Below are positions 1 through 8,068 of a DNA stretch of 34,466 nt, piece by piece. The stretch comes from JANQKX01 sp039028695 (GTDB taxonomy: Bacteria > Pseudomonadota > Alphaproteobacteria > Kiloniellales > Kiloniellaceae). Numbering within the stretch: position 1 is the first letter of the stretch; every line of letters begins with the position of its first letter. The translations under genes and the position numbers were made by a program. The notes beneath the pieces are model-generated. The model worked only from the letters and a program-made list of their open reading frames with translations. It was not told where the DNA came from and searched no databases. The DNA lies in contig JBCCHN010000044.1 in the NCBI GenBank assembly GCA_039028695.1, forward strand, positions 1 through 34,466, written 5' to 3'.

Positions 1-61
1 CCCAAGTGTTGATCAAAAAGAGAAAGGGTTGCCGGCGGCCTGCTGAATGCCATCAGTGCCG

Positions 62-80
62 CGCCGGCACTTTGCCGGCG
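62..80. other. Perfect GC hairpin near the window edge
   Basis: CGCCGGCA at 62-69 pairs exactly with TGCCGGCG at 73-80 across a 3-nt CTT loop. It could be the terminator of a gene lying before the window, but no T-run follows on either strand. The rest of 1-381 has no supportable gene. It turns AT-rich from about 170 onward, which fits a promoter region for the gene starting at 382. Confidence 0.45.
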
Positions 81-381
81 TAGCCCTTAGCGTCTCAAGC
101 TTTTGCGGGGCAGGCTGCCGGTGGTAAGGTTGATAGCCTTGCTTATCAGTTGACCTGCGCCTTTGCTTCGTAATAAGCTAATTTAAGCTGGATTATTATG
201 TTGAATTCAGTGTTTTTTGATCTGTTTTCAATAGAAGATGCACAATAATGCCAAAGTAAATCGAAAGTATATTATCCTTAACTCAGCTTTTTCTGCACGT
301 GATTTGCAATAGATTTTAAAGTACCTAATTTTACCTATCATAATATTTTAAAAGCCAATTATTGGAGATTCTTTTTCGGCG

Positions 382-2010
382 ATGAAGATAGCTCAGCGGG
401 ATATTCTAATCGTTTTGCTGATTTGCGGCGGCGTTCTTTTTTATCAAAGCTATCAGCAATTTCCCTTTATCGTGGACGAGGTTTCCTATCTGTCCCAGCC
501 GATCATGGTCCGCAATATTGCCCGGACCTTGGTCTATCTATTTTGTTATGCCCTGTGCATTGCCGCGATTTTTTCGTTGATTTTTCTCAAGCGAAAAATA
601 TTTGTGGGCATTCTCGCGTTCGTGTTCGTCATTGCCTACACAGTGGACTGGGTCTTTCAGCTCTTGGGTAACCCGGTCGGCTTTAACCTGACGGAATATG
701 AGTTGCTGCGCGAAACCATCGGGTTCGCGGCCAATGCTGTCGAATACCTCAATTTGATCATCGCAGGCCTGCTGATCGCCGTTCTTTTCGTTGCCGTTCT
801 TTGCCTGTCGCGCCGCTACCTCTTTCCAAAAGTTCGCTCGGACTGGTTTTTGGTTTTTCCCGTGGTGGCCATAGCTGCCACTACTGTCGCGTCGATCAAG
901 GTGTTTTCCATTACGCCGAGCAGCTTTCCTGCACCGGTTAAACTGTTTTCGGTTGGGGCGTATTATGAAATCGAGCTGCTGGACAACTTGCGCCAGGAAC
1001 GTCAACCTGTCTTGGCCGCCGCGCCCGAGAGTGACGCTGTCTCCAACATTATTTGGGTGATAGACGAGTCAATTACCGCAGGCTACCTGGCCGTCAATGG
1101 TTATCCCAAGGATACTTCACCCTTCTTGTCCGCCAATGTCGAAAACGAGGAGATTTATAATTTTGGGATCGTCACCAGCACGGCACCCGTGTCCAAACTG
1201 TCCAATGAGCTGTTAAGGATCGGGCTTCAGCCTAAGCACGCGGCGGATTTTGTGGAACGGTACTACACGCTTCCGACAATTTACCAATATGCAAAACAGG
1301 CTGGCTATCACACGACCCTTTTTGATTTACAAATTTCCAACGGGGCTTTGCAAAACGGTCTGAACACCAGGGACATGTCCTATGTAGACACCTATATCAC
1401 GGCGGATCGGGGATTGACTGTTTCTCTCAGGGACCGACATGCGCTTGAAGACCTTAAGGGCCTTTTGGAAAATAATGAAAAGAACTTCGTTGTCATAGTG
1501 AAGTGGGGCGCCCATTGGCCCTATCAGTCCACCTATTCCGAGGATCACAAAATTTTTGTTCCGGCACTCGATTCAATGTTTGCCAATATGGTCGGCAAGG
1601 ATCGGGAAAGACAGCTAAATTCCTACCTTAATGCGGTACGACATGCGGCGGACTTTTACTTGGAAAGTTTAATGGCGGTTGTGGACCTGAATGATAGCAA
1701 TGTCATTTATACCTCCGATCACGGACAGGACTTAATGGCTGAGTCCAAAAGAACGCATGGGGGCGATTCAAATATCGCCAGGGCTGTTGTGGAAGTCCCT
1801 TTGATTGTTTTCCAACAGGGTGCCAAATCTCGCTATCGGGGGATCGATAAAGATACCCAATCCGCCTTTCAGATCTTTCCAACCACTCTAGACTGGATGG
1901 GATACGACGAAGAGATTGTCTCCGCGTACGGAAAAAAGCTCGACCAGCCCGCTGATCCCGAGCTGCGCAGCTTTTTTGCTACATCCCAAGGAAAGCTCCA
2001 AGCCTACTGA
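382..2010 (+). CDS. Inner-membrane sulfatase-fold enzyme, phosphoethanolamine transferase-like
   Basis: This 542-residue protein has four likely N-terminal membrane segments (about 5-22, 45-70, 118-143, 155-175) followed by a periplasmic alkaline-phosphatase/sulfatase-fold domain. That is the architecture of EptA/Cpt-type enzymes, which move phosphoethanolamine from phosphatidylethanolamine to lipid A or other surface glycans. Visible motifs are the metal-binding VIDES (E229) followed by NGYPKDTSP, a Thr/Ser-rich segment STAPVSKLS (about 266-274) where the family carries its nucleophilic Thr, KWGAHWPY (H378), YTSDHGQDL (D446, H447) and THGGD (H459). The length fits the family. The acceptor cannot be told from sequence. 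The ATG at 382 has only a distant GGAG (364-367), so translation may be weak or the start uncertain. The upstream DNA is AT-rich. The gene appears monocistronic. Confidence 0.82.
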   Translation: MKIAQRDILIVLLICGGVLFYQSYQQFPFIVDEVSYLSQPIMVRNIARTLVYLFCYALCIAAIFSLIFLKRKIFVGILAFVFVIAYTVDWVFQLLGNPVGFNLTEYELLRETIGFAANAVEYLNLIIAGLLIAVLFVAVLCLSRRYLFPKVRSDWFLVFPVVAIAATTVASIKVFSITPSSFPAPVKLFSVGAYYEIELLDNLRQERQPVLAAAPESDAVSNIIWVIDESITAGYLAVNGYPKDTSPFLSANVENEEIYNFGIVTSTAPVSKLSNELLRIGLQPKHAADFVERYYTLPTIYQYAKQAGYHTTLFDLQISNGALQNGLNTRDMSYVDTYITADRGLTVSLRDRHALEDLKGLLENNEKNFVVIVKWGAHWPYQSTYSEDHKIFVPALDSMFANMVGKDRERQLNSYLNAVRHAADFYLESLMAVVDLNDSNVIYTSDHGQDLMAESKRTHGGDSNIARAVVEVPLIVFQQGAKSRYRGIDKDTQSAFQIFPTTLDWMGYDEEIVSAYGKKLDQPADPELRSFFATSQGKLQAY

Positions 2011-2146
2011 TAATCATCCCATCAATTAAGTCAACGGGCTTGATTTAGAGGCCCTTACTACCGAAATGCTATAAGTGGGACCCGGCTTTTTTGGGCAAGG
2101 TCGTTGCGAATTTTCGTCCAGAGGGGCGGCTTGGGAGAAATGCTTC

Positions 2147-2614
2147 ATGGCCAAAAAACATGTGTTCCAGCCTGCCTCGACCCCCTGCTCGGTGGGCAAC
2201 GGTTATCCGAAACCTTTTGACGACGTTGCGCCGGACCGGGTCAAGCATGTACTCGGTGACCATGCGGGTCTTAACCAGTTCGGGGTCAATTACGTGGTTA
2301 TTCCGCCGGGCAACGCCTCCGCTCACCGCCATTGGCACCGCAACGAAGACGAATTTGTTTACCTTTTGCAAGGCGAGGCGGTGCTGATCACCGATGACGG
2401 CGAGGAGGCGATGACGGTTGGAGACTGTGTGGGCTTTCCCGCCGGTGTGGCCAACGGCCATCATATTGTCAATCGGTCTGCGGGCGACGTGCATTTGCTC
2501 GAGGTTGGAACCCGGGCCAAAGACGAAGAAGCCTTTTACCCTGACGTTGACCTCCATGTCACCGTTAACGACAGGAACTTCTGCTTTACCAATAAAAAGG
2601 GTAAACCTTTTTAA
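2147..2614 (+). CDS. Small single-domain cupin protein
   Basis: This is a 155-residue protein with one conserved beta-barrel cupin. The first cupin motif is HRHWHRNEDEFVYLLQG, with the metal-binding His/His/Glu pattern (H-x-H...E). The second is GDCVGFPAGVANGHHIVN, with a further His. Proteins of this size act as sugar- or small-molecule-binding isomerases, dioxygenases or sensors, and the substrate cannot be predicted here. The frame is open upstream to 2075, but the ATG at 2147 is preceded by GGGAGAA at 6-12 nt and starts with the typical MAKKHVFQP lead, so it is preferred. The gene follows the sulfatase-like gene by about 135 bp on the same strand, so co-transcription is possible but not shown. 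Confidence 0.8.
   Translation: MAKKHVFQPASTPCSVGNGYPKPFDDVAPDRVKHVLGDHAGLNQFGVNYVVIPPGNASAHRHWHRNEDEFVYLLQGEAVLITDDGEEAMTVGDCVGFPAGVANGHHIVNRSAGDVHLLEVGTRAKDEEAFYPDVDLHVTVNDRNFCFTNKKGKPF
2594..2612 (+). terminator. Weak hairpin with T-run overlapping the cupin stop codon
   Basis: AAAAAGG (2594-2600) pairs with CCTTTTT (2606-2612) around a GTAAA loop, and the stop TAA begins at its last base. The stem is short and AT-rich, so this is a tentative intrinsic terminator. The next 195 bases (2615-2809) contain nothing I can support. Confidence 0.3.
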
Positions 2615-2809
2615 CAATCGGCTTCGTTACGGCCCCGTCGTGAGGCTTGTCATCGCACCCCGTTTTTGATCCGTCCGGCAAAGCATCCGCTGCTTAAGTT
2701 ACGATGCTGCCCTTATTCATTTATTGCGCGCCTCGTGCGGTTCATCGGGGGAGGGCGTGTAGGCCCAATTCAAATCGCCGATAAGCGCCAAAAAAATTGG
2801 CTTCAGAAT

Positions 2810-2992
2810 CTATTGTCCCATATGGACGCGGGCAAACAGGAGAGATTTTCGCCGAGGAATTCGAGCGGTGTCAAGCCATTGCCGGGGGTGCGACATTAAG
2901 GTGATCGGACTGTCGCTCGTCATCCGATTTTTTGCCACGTGATGGCGGTAAAGTTTTTGGGTATCCCTGACGGTCTGGGTTTCGGCCGTCAT
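2810..2992 (-). CDS. Possible 60-residue hypothetical protein
   Basis: A short open frame begins at an ATG 20 bp downstream of the PNPOx-like gene on the same strand, with AGGGAT about 7 nt before it. The product is basic (many Arg, Lys and His), has no membrane segment and matches no family I recognise. The spacing and ribosome-binding site make it a candidate second cistron. A chance frame in the downstream sequence is equally possible. Confidence 0.25.
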   Translation of the reverse strand: MTAETQTVRDTQKLYRHHVAKNRMTSDSPITLMSHPRQWLDTARIPRRKSLLFARVHMGQ

Positions 2993-3012
2993 GTTGGCTA
3001 TCCCTTTCCGTT

Positions 3013-3564
3013 TTACGAATCTGTGAAAATCCCTGTTGGCTTGCCGTCGATGCTGACGCTGTTCTTTTTTTGCCAGAAGGCGCGCACACCCTGCGGCCCC
3101 ATCTTGTCGTAGAACGGGGCGAGCTGGCTGTCGGCGCGCTCGGACTGATAGCGCATGATCGGCACGCCGCTGCCGCAAGATGTCTGAACCATGTCGATGG
3201 AAAGGTCGAAGACCTGACGACTTCCCGCAATCGGAGGAAAAAGGGATAGCTGGGTGGACCATGCCTCGTCCCGGGGATGCAGAACCTTTGCCGATCCGTA
3301 AACCCGCAGGATCAAAGGGTCGCCCTCGAAGGCGCAGAACATCATGGTCATGCGCGGCAGCTCACGTAGGTGCGCCGCGGTTTCGTTGCCGCTGCCGGTC
3401 AGGTTTAGCCACAAGATACGGCGCTTATCCATGATGCGCAGTGTATTCATGCCCTTGGGCGAGAGGTTCACCCGTCCCTCTCGGGCTGCCGTGGCTACGA
3501 AAAACAAGGGCTGCGCCTCGATAAAGCGGCAGTGTTTATCGCTTAGTTCTTGTAAGGTCGCCAC
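3013..3564 (-). CDS. Pyridoxamine 5'-phosphate oxidase-like flavin-binding protein
   Basis: This 183-residue protein belongs to the split-barrel FMN-binding (PNPOx-like) superfamily. Visible family features are the early PLFFVATA strand, VNLSPKGMNTLRIMD, the LNLTGSGNETAAHL segment near the flavin phosphate site, and MMFCAFEGDPLILRVYGSA. These small proteins usually act as flavin- or deazaflavin-dependent reductases of unknown substrate. They are not the PdxH enzyme, because the PdxH C-terminal signature is absent. The frame is open to a GTG at 3579, but the GTG at 3564 has GGGAG eight bases before it, so I take that as the start. The gene lies downstream of the ATC-hydrolase-like gene on the same strand, separated by a strong hairpin. 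Confidence 0.78.
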   Translation of the reverse strand: MATLQELSDKHCRFIEAQPLFFVATAAREGRVNLSPKGMNTLRIMDKRRILWLNLTGSGNETAAHLRELPRMTMMFCAFEGDPLILRVYGSAKVLHPRDEAWSTQLSLFPPIAGSRQVFDLSIDMVQTSCGSGVPIMRYQSERADSQLAPFYDKMGPQGVRAFWQKKNSVSIDGKPTGIFTDS

Positions 3565-3609
3565 TGGAAAGTCTCCCACCCGCGGTTAAACCGATGGGTC
3601 TTTATAAAG

Positions 3610-3643
3610 AAGGCCTGCTGACAGCTTATTGTCAGTAGGCCTT
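3610..3643 (-). terminator. Strong hairpin between the ATC-hydrolase-like and PNPOx-like genes
   Basis: AAGGCCTGCTGACA (3610-3623) pairs with TGTCAGTAGGCCTT (3630-3643) through a 14-bp stem with one G-T type mismatch and a 6-nt GCTTAT loop. Read on the minus strand it lies 23 bp after the stop of the upstream gene and is followed by CTTTATAAAG. It probably terminates transcription of the ATC-hydrolase-like gene, although the T-run is interrupted. Confidence 0.6.
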
Positions 3644-3666
3644 TCGCGAATCGTCAATCTCTCGGA

Positions 3667-4194
3667 TTACCTGGCAGCCTTCTCCGTCAGGCGGGTGCGG
3701 CAACAGCCTTCGCGGCCCGGTGCCCAGAGTTCCAATTCGAAGTCGAAGCCTGCCGCCGTCAAGGCGGCTTGATCCCAGGCTGAGGCACAGTGCAACAGAG
3801 TGCAAATTTCCTCATCGCTACAGCCTGCGTCCTCCCAGGATTCCTTGAGTGGGCAGGTCATGTTCTTGAACTCAAGGCAGCTTTCGGTCAGCTCGCGAAC
3901 CTCGGTGGAATAGGTCACCCCCCGGTCCGGGGTCAGGGCATAGCCTTCGACCATGCCGGCAAAATCGCGCGGGGCCAGGTGGGCCAATTTTTCGCCGACC
4001 GCGGTGCCATGGGCGTGGCTGGCGGCGCGCAGGACAGAGACCGCCTCGCTTTGCCCGTGGCGCTTGGAGAGTTCGCGAAAGATTTCCAGATAAATACGGC
4101 CGCGCTCTTTGATGGCGGCATAGAGGTGGGGGTTGGGATGGTCTTGGGGTATCTTGGTGTTCGTATGGGGGGTCGTTTTCGTTTTTGAGACCAT
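3667..4194 (-). CDS. L-2-amino-thiazoline-4-carboxylic acid hydrolase-like protein
   Basis: This 175-residue protein resembles the ATC-hydrolase family, named for a Pseudomonas enzyme of the L-cysteine production pathway from DL-ATC. In most genomes the family's substrate is unknown. Supporting features are the helical N-terminal half (YAAIKERGRIYLEIFRELSKRHG) and the C-terminal region with CPLKESWEDAGCSDEEICTL, a conserved His-Cys (LLHC), an Asp (WDQAAL) and a final Cys-rich strand (GREGCCRTRL). The ATG at 4194 has AGGAT about 8 nt upstream. The gene is divergent from the short LysR gene at 4347 with about 150 bp between them, so that regulator could control it. Confidence 0.68.
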   Translation of the reverse strand: MVSKTKTTPHTNTKIPQDHPNPHLYAAIKERGRIYLEIFRELSKRHGQSEAVSVLRAASHAHGTAVGEKLAHLAPRDFAGMVEGYALTPDRGVTYSTEVRELTESCLEFKNMTCPLKESWEDAGCSDEEICTLLHCASAWDQAALTAAGFDFELELWAPGREGCCRTRLTEKAAR

Positions 4195-4346
4195 GTTTTC
4201 GATCCTATCTTGGGCTGAGCAAGATCAAGGCTAGGCGCGGCCAGGTATGGCACGCAAAGCAGATTACCTGCTTGTGAGGCTTAGATATTTTGAGTCTGGC
4301 AGGGGCATGCCCCATGATACTTTTCGCTGAACGAACGGATCATTGA

Positions 4347-4964
4347 ATGACTTATAGACTGCCCACCTTAAACGGGCTGCGCGCTTTCGAAGCATCGGCG
4401 CGGCATCTCAGCTTCAAGATCGCCGCGAGCGAGCTGGGCGTCACGCCCGGCGCGGTGAGCCAGCAGGTCAAAAAGCTGGAGGCCTCGCTGGGTATTGCCC
4501 TCTTTCGCCGCCTGCCCCACGGGCTTTTGCTCACCCGGGAGGGCGAGGCCTATTACCCGGAGATTGCCCGCGTCTTCGACCTGCTGACCGCGGCCACCGA
4601 GGCGGTCGCGCCGGACATTAACGCCAAGAAGTTTACTTTGGGGGTTGGTGCCCAGGTGATTGACCTCCTGCCGGACCGCTGGCCCCGCCATACTCCTGCC
4701 CTGGATGGCTTTGTCCGGGATATTTGCGTGACCGATGATCTGGCCCTTATTTTCGAGAACAAGCTAGACGCCATCCTACGCCGGACCAACGGCCCGGCAG
4801 GCAACTCACCAGGCAACCCGGTTGGTGGCCTTTCCGCGAAGATCATCCCCTATCAATGTGAGGAGGACGGGAGCGGCCACGTCCAATACATCTGTCGCAA
4901 CGGGCTCATAAACTGTCGCCAGTCCAAAGCCATTTTGGAGGAGCTGGAACGGTGTCTTGGGTGA
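4347..4964 (+). CDS. Short LysR-family (GcvA-like) transcriptional regulator
   Basis: The N-terminal 60 residues are a clear LysR winged helix-turn-helix of GcvA type (LPTLNGLRAFEASARHLSF, then KIAASELGVTPGAVSQQVKKLE and the LFRRLPHGLLLTREGE wing), followed by the linker helix. The effector domain starts normally but is far too short: the whole protein is 205 residues against about 300 for the family. After DAILRRTNGP the frame runs through a Gly/Pro/Asn-rich stretch and then directly into what looks like the C-terminal strand and helix (HVQYICRNGLINCRQ, then ILEELERCLG). This suggests an in-frame internal loss of roughly 90 residues. It may still bind DNA with altered or no ligand sensing. 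It is divergent from the ATC-hydrolase-like gene. Confidence 0.75.
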   Translation: MTYRLPTLNGLRAFEASARHLSFKIAASELGVTPGAVSQQVKKLEASLGIALFRRLPHGLLLTREGEAYYPEIARVFDLLTAATEAVAPDINAKKFTLGVGAQVIDLLPDRWPRHTPALDGFVRDICVTDDLALIFENKLDAILRRTNGPAGNSPGNPVGGLSAKIIPYQCEEDGSGHVQYICRNGLINCRQSKAILEELERCLG

Positions 4965-5203
4965 GGCTAAGCGTCGATTTTCAAGACACTGAGTGAGGTC
5001 TCGACTGGCGCGCAGGTCCGCATCTTCTGCCCTTCGGTGCCTTTATTGCGGCGCCCTTGACAAAGTCCACTGCGCTATGGCCCTCTAATCCCATGACTTG
5101 GCCACGTTAAGATAAGCCAAAGCGGCGTTGGTTCCGGGATTCTAAGACCTCGGCACCGGGAGGCGCCAGACGACAAAGACCTCTGCGGGCCTTTCCAGGT
5201 TTT

Positions 5204-6439
5204 GTGCGGAGCTACCTTTTCTACGTCTTTTTGTCCGAATTCATTCTCGGCTATGCGGTTTATACGGCCTTCTTTCAGCTGCAGGGTTTAGATCCGGCTC
5301 AGATCGGCTTGCTTTTTGCCCTCTGGGCGGGGGCGGGCATGGTCTTTGAGGTGCCGTCGGGGATCTTGTCGGACCGCTATGACCGGCGCTTGTTGTTGGC
5401 GCTCTCCCCCTTGCTGAAGGCGCTGTGTTTTGTGGTCTGGGCCTTGGTTGGCGCCGGTACTTTGACGGGCGCGCTCTGGGTTTTTGCGCTGGGCTTTCTT
5501 TTCTGGTCGGCGGGATCGTCCCTAAAAACCGGCACCAAGGAAGCTCTACTGTATGAAAGGCTACGCCGCGACCGTTGCCTGCGCTTTTACGAAAGAATAT
5601 TGGGGCGGGAACAGGCCATGGACACGGCGGGCATCACCTTGGGCGCCGTCCTTGGCGGTTTTGTCGGGCAGGTGAGCTTCACCGGGGCTCTGTGGCTGTC
5701 CGTGCCGCCCTTAGTGCTGGCCGCCTTGGTTGCCGTAGCCCTGAAAGACGGGAGGGACAGGCGGTCGCGCCCCGGGGCGGACCAAGGGCCAGGCCGCGGC
5801 CGACTCCATTCCGAGGCAAGCGCCTACCTTCGCCACCTAAGGCAAGGCCTCAGCGCCTTTAAGACACGAAAGGAGCTTCGCCTGGTAGCCCTTTATTTGG
5901 CTTTCGGCATCACCTGCATCGGCGCGCTGGAGGAGTTTGACCAGCTTTTGTACCGGGCCTTGGCCCTGCCGGTTTGGAGCTTTGGTCTGATCATGGGCAG
6001 CATCGGCCTCTGCCACATGGTGGCCTCTCTCACCGCCCATCGGCTAAAGGCTTATCCCGTCCTCCTGTGGCTCCTGCCATTGATCTCCGGTGTCGGGTTG
6101 CTGGCCTTTGGTCTGGCCGATCGGGGCAGCACCTTGGCCTTCTATTTCCTCGCCTACGCCGCCATCACGCCCTTGCAAGTGATCGCCACCGCCCGCTTCC
6201 AACGGGCCATCGGCCCAAACAATGATGGTGATGAAGACGGCGAGAGCCGCGCCACCACCACCTCCTTTCTCAGCCTCTTCATGGCCGCGACGGAAATCGC
6301 CTTCATGCTGCTCTTCGGCCTGGCGATGGACAAACTCGGCATCCTGCCAGCCTACCAAGCCGCGGGGCTCTACCTCCTGGGATTTGCAGTCTGGGCCTTT
6401 TGGCGGGGACGACGCGCTACCCATCGTGATCGCGATTAA
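5204..6439 (+). CDS. Major facilitator superfamily transporter
   Basis: This 411-residue protein has about 12 hydrophobic segments and the MFS signature between segments 2 and 3 (VPSGILSDRYDRR, the G-x-x-x-D-R-x-x-R type motif). The N-terminal half begins with segment 1 (YLFYVFLSEFILGYAVYTAF). A cytoplasmic loop around residues 185-220 is rich in Arg and Gly, and the second half follows it. Members with this look are drug or metabolite exporters of unknown specificity. The GTG at 5204 is the only start that keeps the complete first segment. The 240 bp before it contain a TTGACA (5057-5062), but I cannot place a good -10 element. The 3' end overlaps the convergent gene below by 23 bp. Confidence 0.85.
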   Translation: MRSYLFYVFLSEFILGYAVYTAFFQLQGLDPAQIGLLFALWAGAGMVFEVPSGILSDRYDRRLLLALSPLLKALCFVVWALVGAGTLTGALWVFALGFLFWSAGSSLKTGTKEALLYERLRRDRCLRFYERILGREQAMDTAGITLGAVLGGFVGQVSFTGALWLSVPPLVLAALVAVALKDGRDRRSRPGADQGPGRGRLHSEASAYLRHLRQGLSAFKTRKELRLVALYLAFGITCIGALEEFDQLLYRALALPVWSFGLIMGSIGLCHMVASLTAHRLKAYPVLLWLLPLISGVGLLAFGLADRGSTLAFYFLAYAAITPLQVIATARFQRAIGPNNDGDEDGESRATTTSFLSLFMAATEIAFMLLFGLAMDKLGILPAYQAAGLYLLGFAVWAFWRGRRATHRDRD

Positions 6440-6902
6440 TCTGCGCTTTCTTTAAATTGAAAAAAGTAAAACAGTCGGCAATAGCTTGGTCGGAAATGGC
6501 GGCTTCAATGCCCCGACCGAAGCAGTCTGCGATGCTCATTTCGCGAAAGTCGATTTCGATCTGATTCAAGACAGCCGTGTCGATGTTTGATCCAAGGCAA
6601 ATGGCTAAAGGACCTGATCCTTTTCCTATGATTTTCTTGATCTCTCGCTCAATTCGGCGCCAATCACTGCTTTCGATCACCTGACCTTCTTCCCCGATAA
6701 GCTTATTCAGCCGTCGTAATTCATCTTTGTCCAATGGTAGCAGGGCAAAAATCTGCTGTTTGGCAGGCATATCCCATGCCAATAGAGATGCATAAAACCA
6801 AACCTCCGTATTCTGAAATTTGATCAATCCCGCTATCAGTCCGTCATACCAATCCCAGATACGGCTTTCAGATATTATGGGGTTTTGCGGAATTGGGCTC
6901 AT
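6417..6902 (-). CDS. Hypothetical protein, 161 residues
   Basis: I do not recognise this family. The product is soluble, Trp-rich near the start (IWDWYDGLIAGLIKF), has charged helical segments (DELRRLNKLIGEEGQ, WRRIEREIKKIIGKG), and shows no signal peptide, membrane helix or known motif. A clear Shine-Dalgarno sequence is missing before the ATG at 6902. Its 3' end overlaps the convergent MFS gene by 23 bp, and its base composition is slightly more AT-rich than its neighbours. The uninterrupted length and natural amino-acid composition favour a real gene. Confidence 0.5.
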   Translation of the reverse strand: MSPIPQNPIISESRIWDWYDGLIAGLIKFQNTEVWFYASLLAWDMPAKQQIFALLPLDKDELRRLNKLIGEEGQVIESSDWRRIEREIKKIIGKGSGPLAICLGSNIDTAVLNQIEIDFREMSIADCFGRGIEAAISDQAIADCFTFFNLKKAQINRDHDG

Positions 6903-6947
6903 TTTGCAGATGTTAGCACGAGGCGGGTCAGAATGATCACTTCCCCC

Positions 6948-7820
6948 TCATAACCCCACCGGGGTGCCGCCGGAGACGGGGAGGGCAGCGCCGTTGAGGT
7001 AGGCGGCGGCGGGGCTGGCGAGGAAGGCGATGACGGCTGCCACCTCGGCCGGGGTGCCGGCCCGGCGCAGCGCCACGCCGGCGTAGCGTTCGGCCTTGAT
7101 ATCCTCCAGGGGCATGCCCCGTTCGGCGGCGATGCGCCGGTTGGCGCCCTCGTGCATGTCGGTGGCCACATAGCCGGGGCAGACGATGTTGCAGCGGATG
7201 TTCTCGGGCCCGAACTCGGCGGCGATCGTCTTGGTCAGGCCCACCAGGCCGTGCTTCATGGCGGTATAGGCGCCAAAGCCCGCCTCGGCCCCCAGGCTGC
7301 CCGTGGAGCCCACATTGATGATCACCCCGCCCGGGGCGATGACCCCGCCCGGAATGATAGGGCCGCCAGCGCCGCCCGCGTTCTTTCGCATTGCCGCAAT
7401 GGCGGCTTGGCTGAACATCATGGGGCCGGCCAGATTGACCCGGTAGCTGAGCGCCCACTGGTCTTCCGTCGCCTCCAAAAAGGGGCCTGTGCCTGTGGTC
7501 GTGCCGGCGTTGTTGACCAGGATATCCAGCCCGCCCAGGCGACCGGTCGCATGATCCACGCAAGCCTGGATCTGATCGCGGCGGGTAACGTCGCATTCCA
7601 TGGCCAGGGCCTTACCACCGGCGGCCTCGATCTCGGCCACCAGTTCGTCCAAAAGCGCCAGGCGCGGCCGCATGGCGTCCTCGACAGGAACCTCGCCCGC
7701 TACATCGGTCACCAGCACCGCGGCACCCTTCTCGGCGAGTGCCATGGCGCTGGCCCGGCCGATCCCATTGGGGGCGGAGGCGCCCGTTACGATGGCCACC
7801 TTACCGGTCAAGTCTCTCAT
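6948..7820 (-). CDS. Short-chain dehydrogenase/reductase (SDR)
   Basis: This 290-residue classical SDR carries the Rossmann motif TGASAPNGIGRA (residues 12-23), D77 in CDVT, NNAG at 103-106, catalytic Ser in GSTGS (172-175) and the YTAMK active site (Y185, K189). The NIVCPGYVATDMH segment and a C-terminal INGAALPVSGG-type end (here LNGAALPVSGG) complete the fold. It uses NAD(P) to oxidise or reduce an alcohol or ketone, and the substrate is unknown. The ATG at 7820 is preceded by AAGGGGCG at 7 nt, so the frame's upstream extension is not used. Between the YxxxK domain strands it has a Gly/Pro-rich insert (GGAGGPIIPGGVIAPGG) that most SDRs lack. The insert comes from an 18-bp duplication. The gene is divergent from the FAD-linked oxidase. 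Confidence 0.88.
   Translation of the reverse strand: MRDLTGKVAIVTGASAPNGIGRASAMALAEKGAAVLVTDVAGEVPVEDAMRPRLALLDELVAEIEAAGGKALAMECDVTRRDQIQACVDHATGRLGGLDILVNNAGTTTGTGPFLEATEDQWALSYRVNLAGPMMFSQAAIAAMRKNAGGAGGPIIPGGVIAPGGVIINVGSTGSLGAEAGFGAYTAMKHGLVGLTKTIAAEFGPENIRCNIVCPGYVATDMHEGANRRIAAERGMPLEDIKAERYAGVALRRAGTPAEVAAVIAFLASPAAAYLNGAALPVSGGTPVGL
7317..7352. repeat. 18-bp tandem duplication inside the SDR gene
   Basis: GATGATCACCCCGCCCGG (7317-7334) and GGCGATGACCCCGCCCGG (7335-7352) are adjacent copies differing at a few 5' positions. Being 18 bp, the duplication is in frame and gives PGGVIA followed by PGGVII just before the catalytic-Ser strand. Confidence 0.75.
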
Positions 7821-8068
7821 AATGCGCCCCTTTTTGCCTGGTTTATTTGTCGTGGCAGTCTTGGTCGGGGAGGACGGCTGCGTCAAGGGGCCCGCGGCCT
7901 GGCCTGACAGCCATTTCCTTCTTGCGGCTCATAAGACCTATTCGCGAGGTGGCATCTAGATGTTAGTCTCGCCGTTGAAGCCGGCCAGTGGTGCGGAAAG
8001 ACGGGCGGCCGCCCGTAAAAAAGATTACTGGCAAAACGGTCCTTTGTTGTCCCGCGGGAGAATTATTT

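Noticed and set aside
7152..7907. 251-residue plus-strand frame opposite the SDR gene
   Set aside because: It is the antisense shadow of a gene with all SDR motifs. Composition is unnatural (His/Gly/Ala-rich) and no domain is visible.
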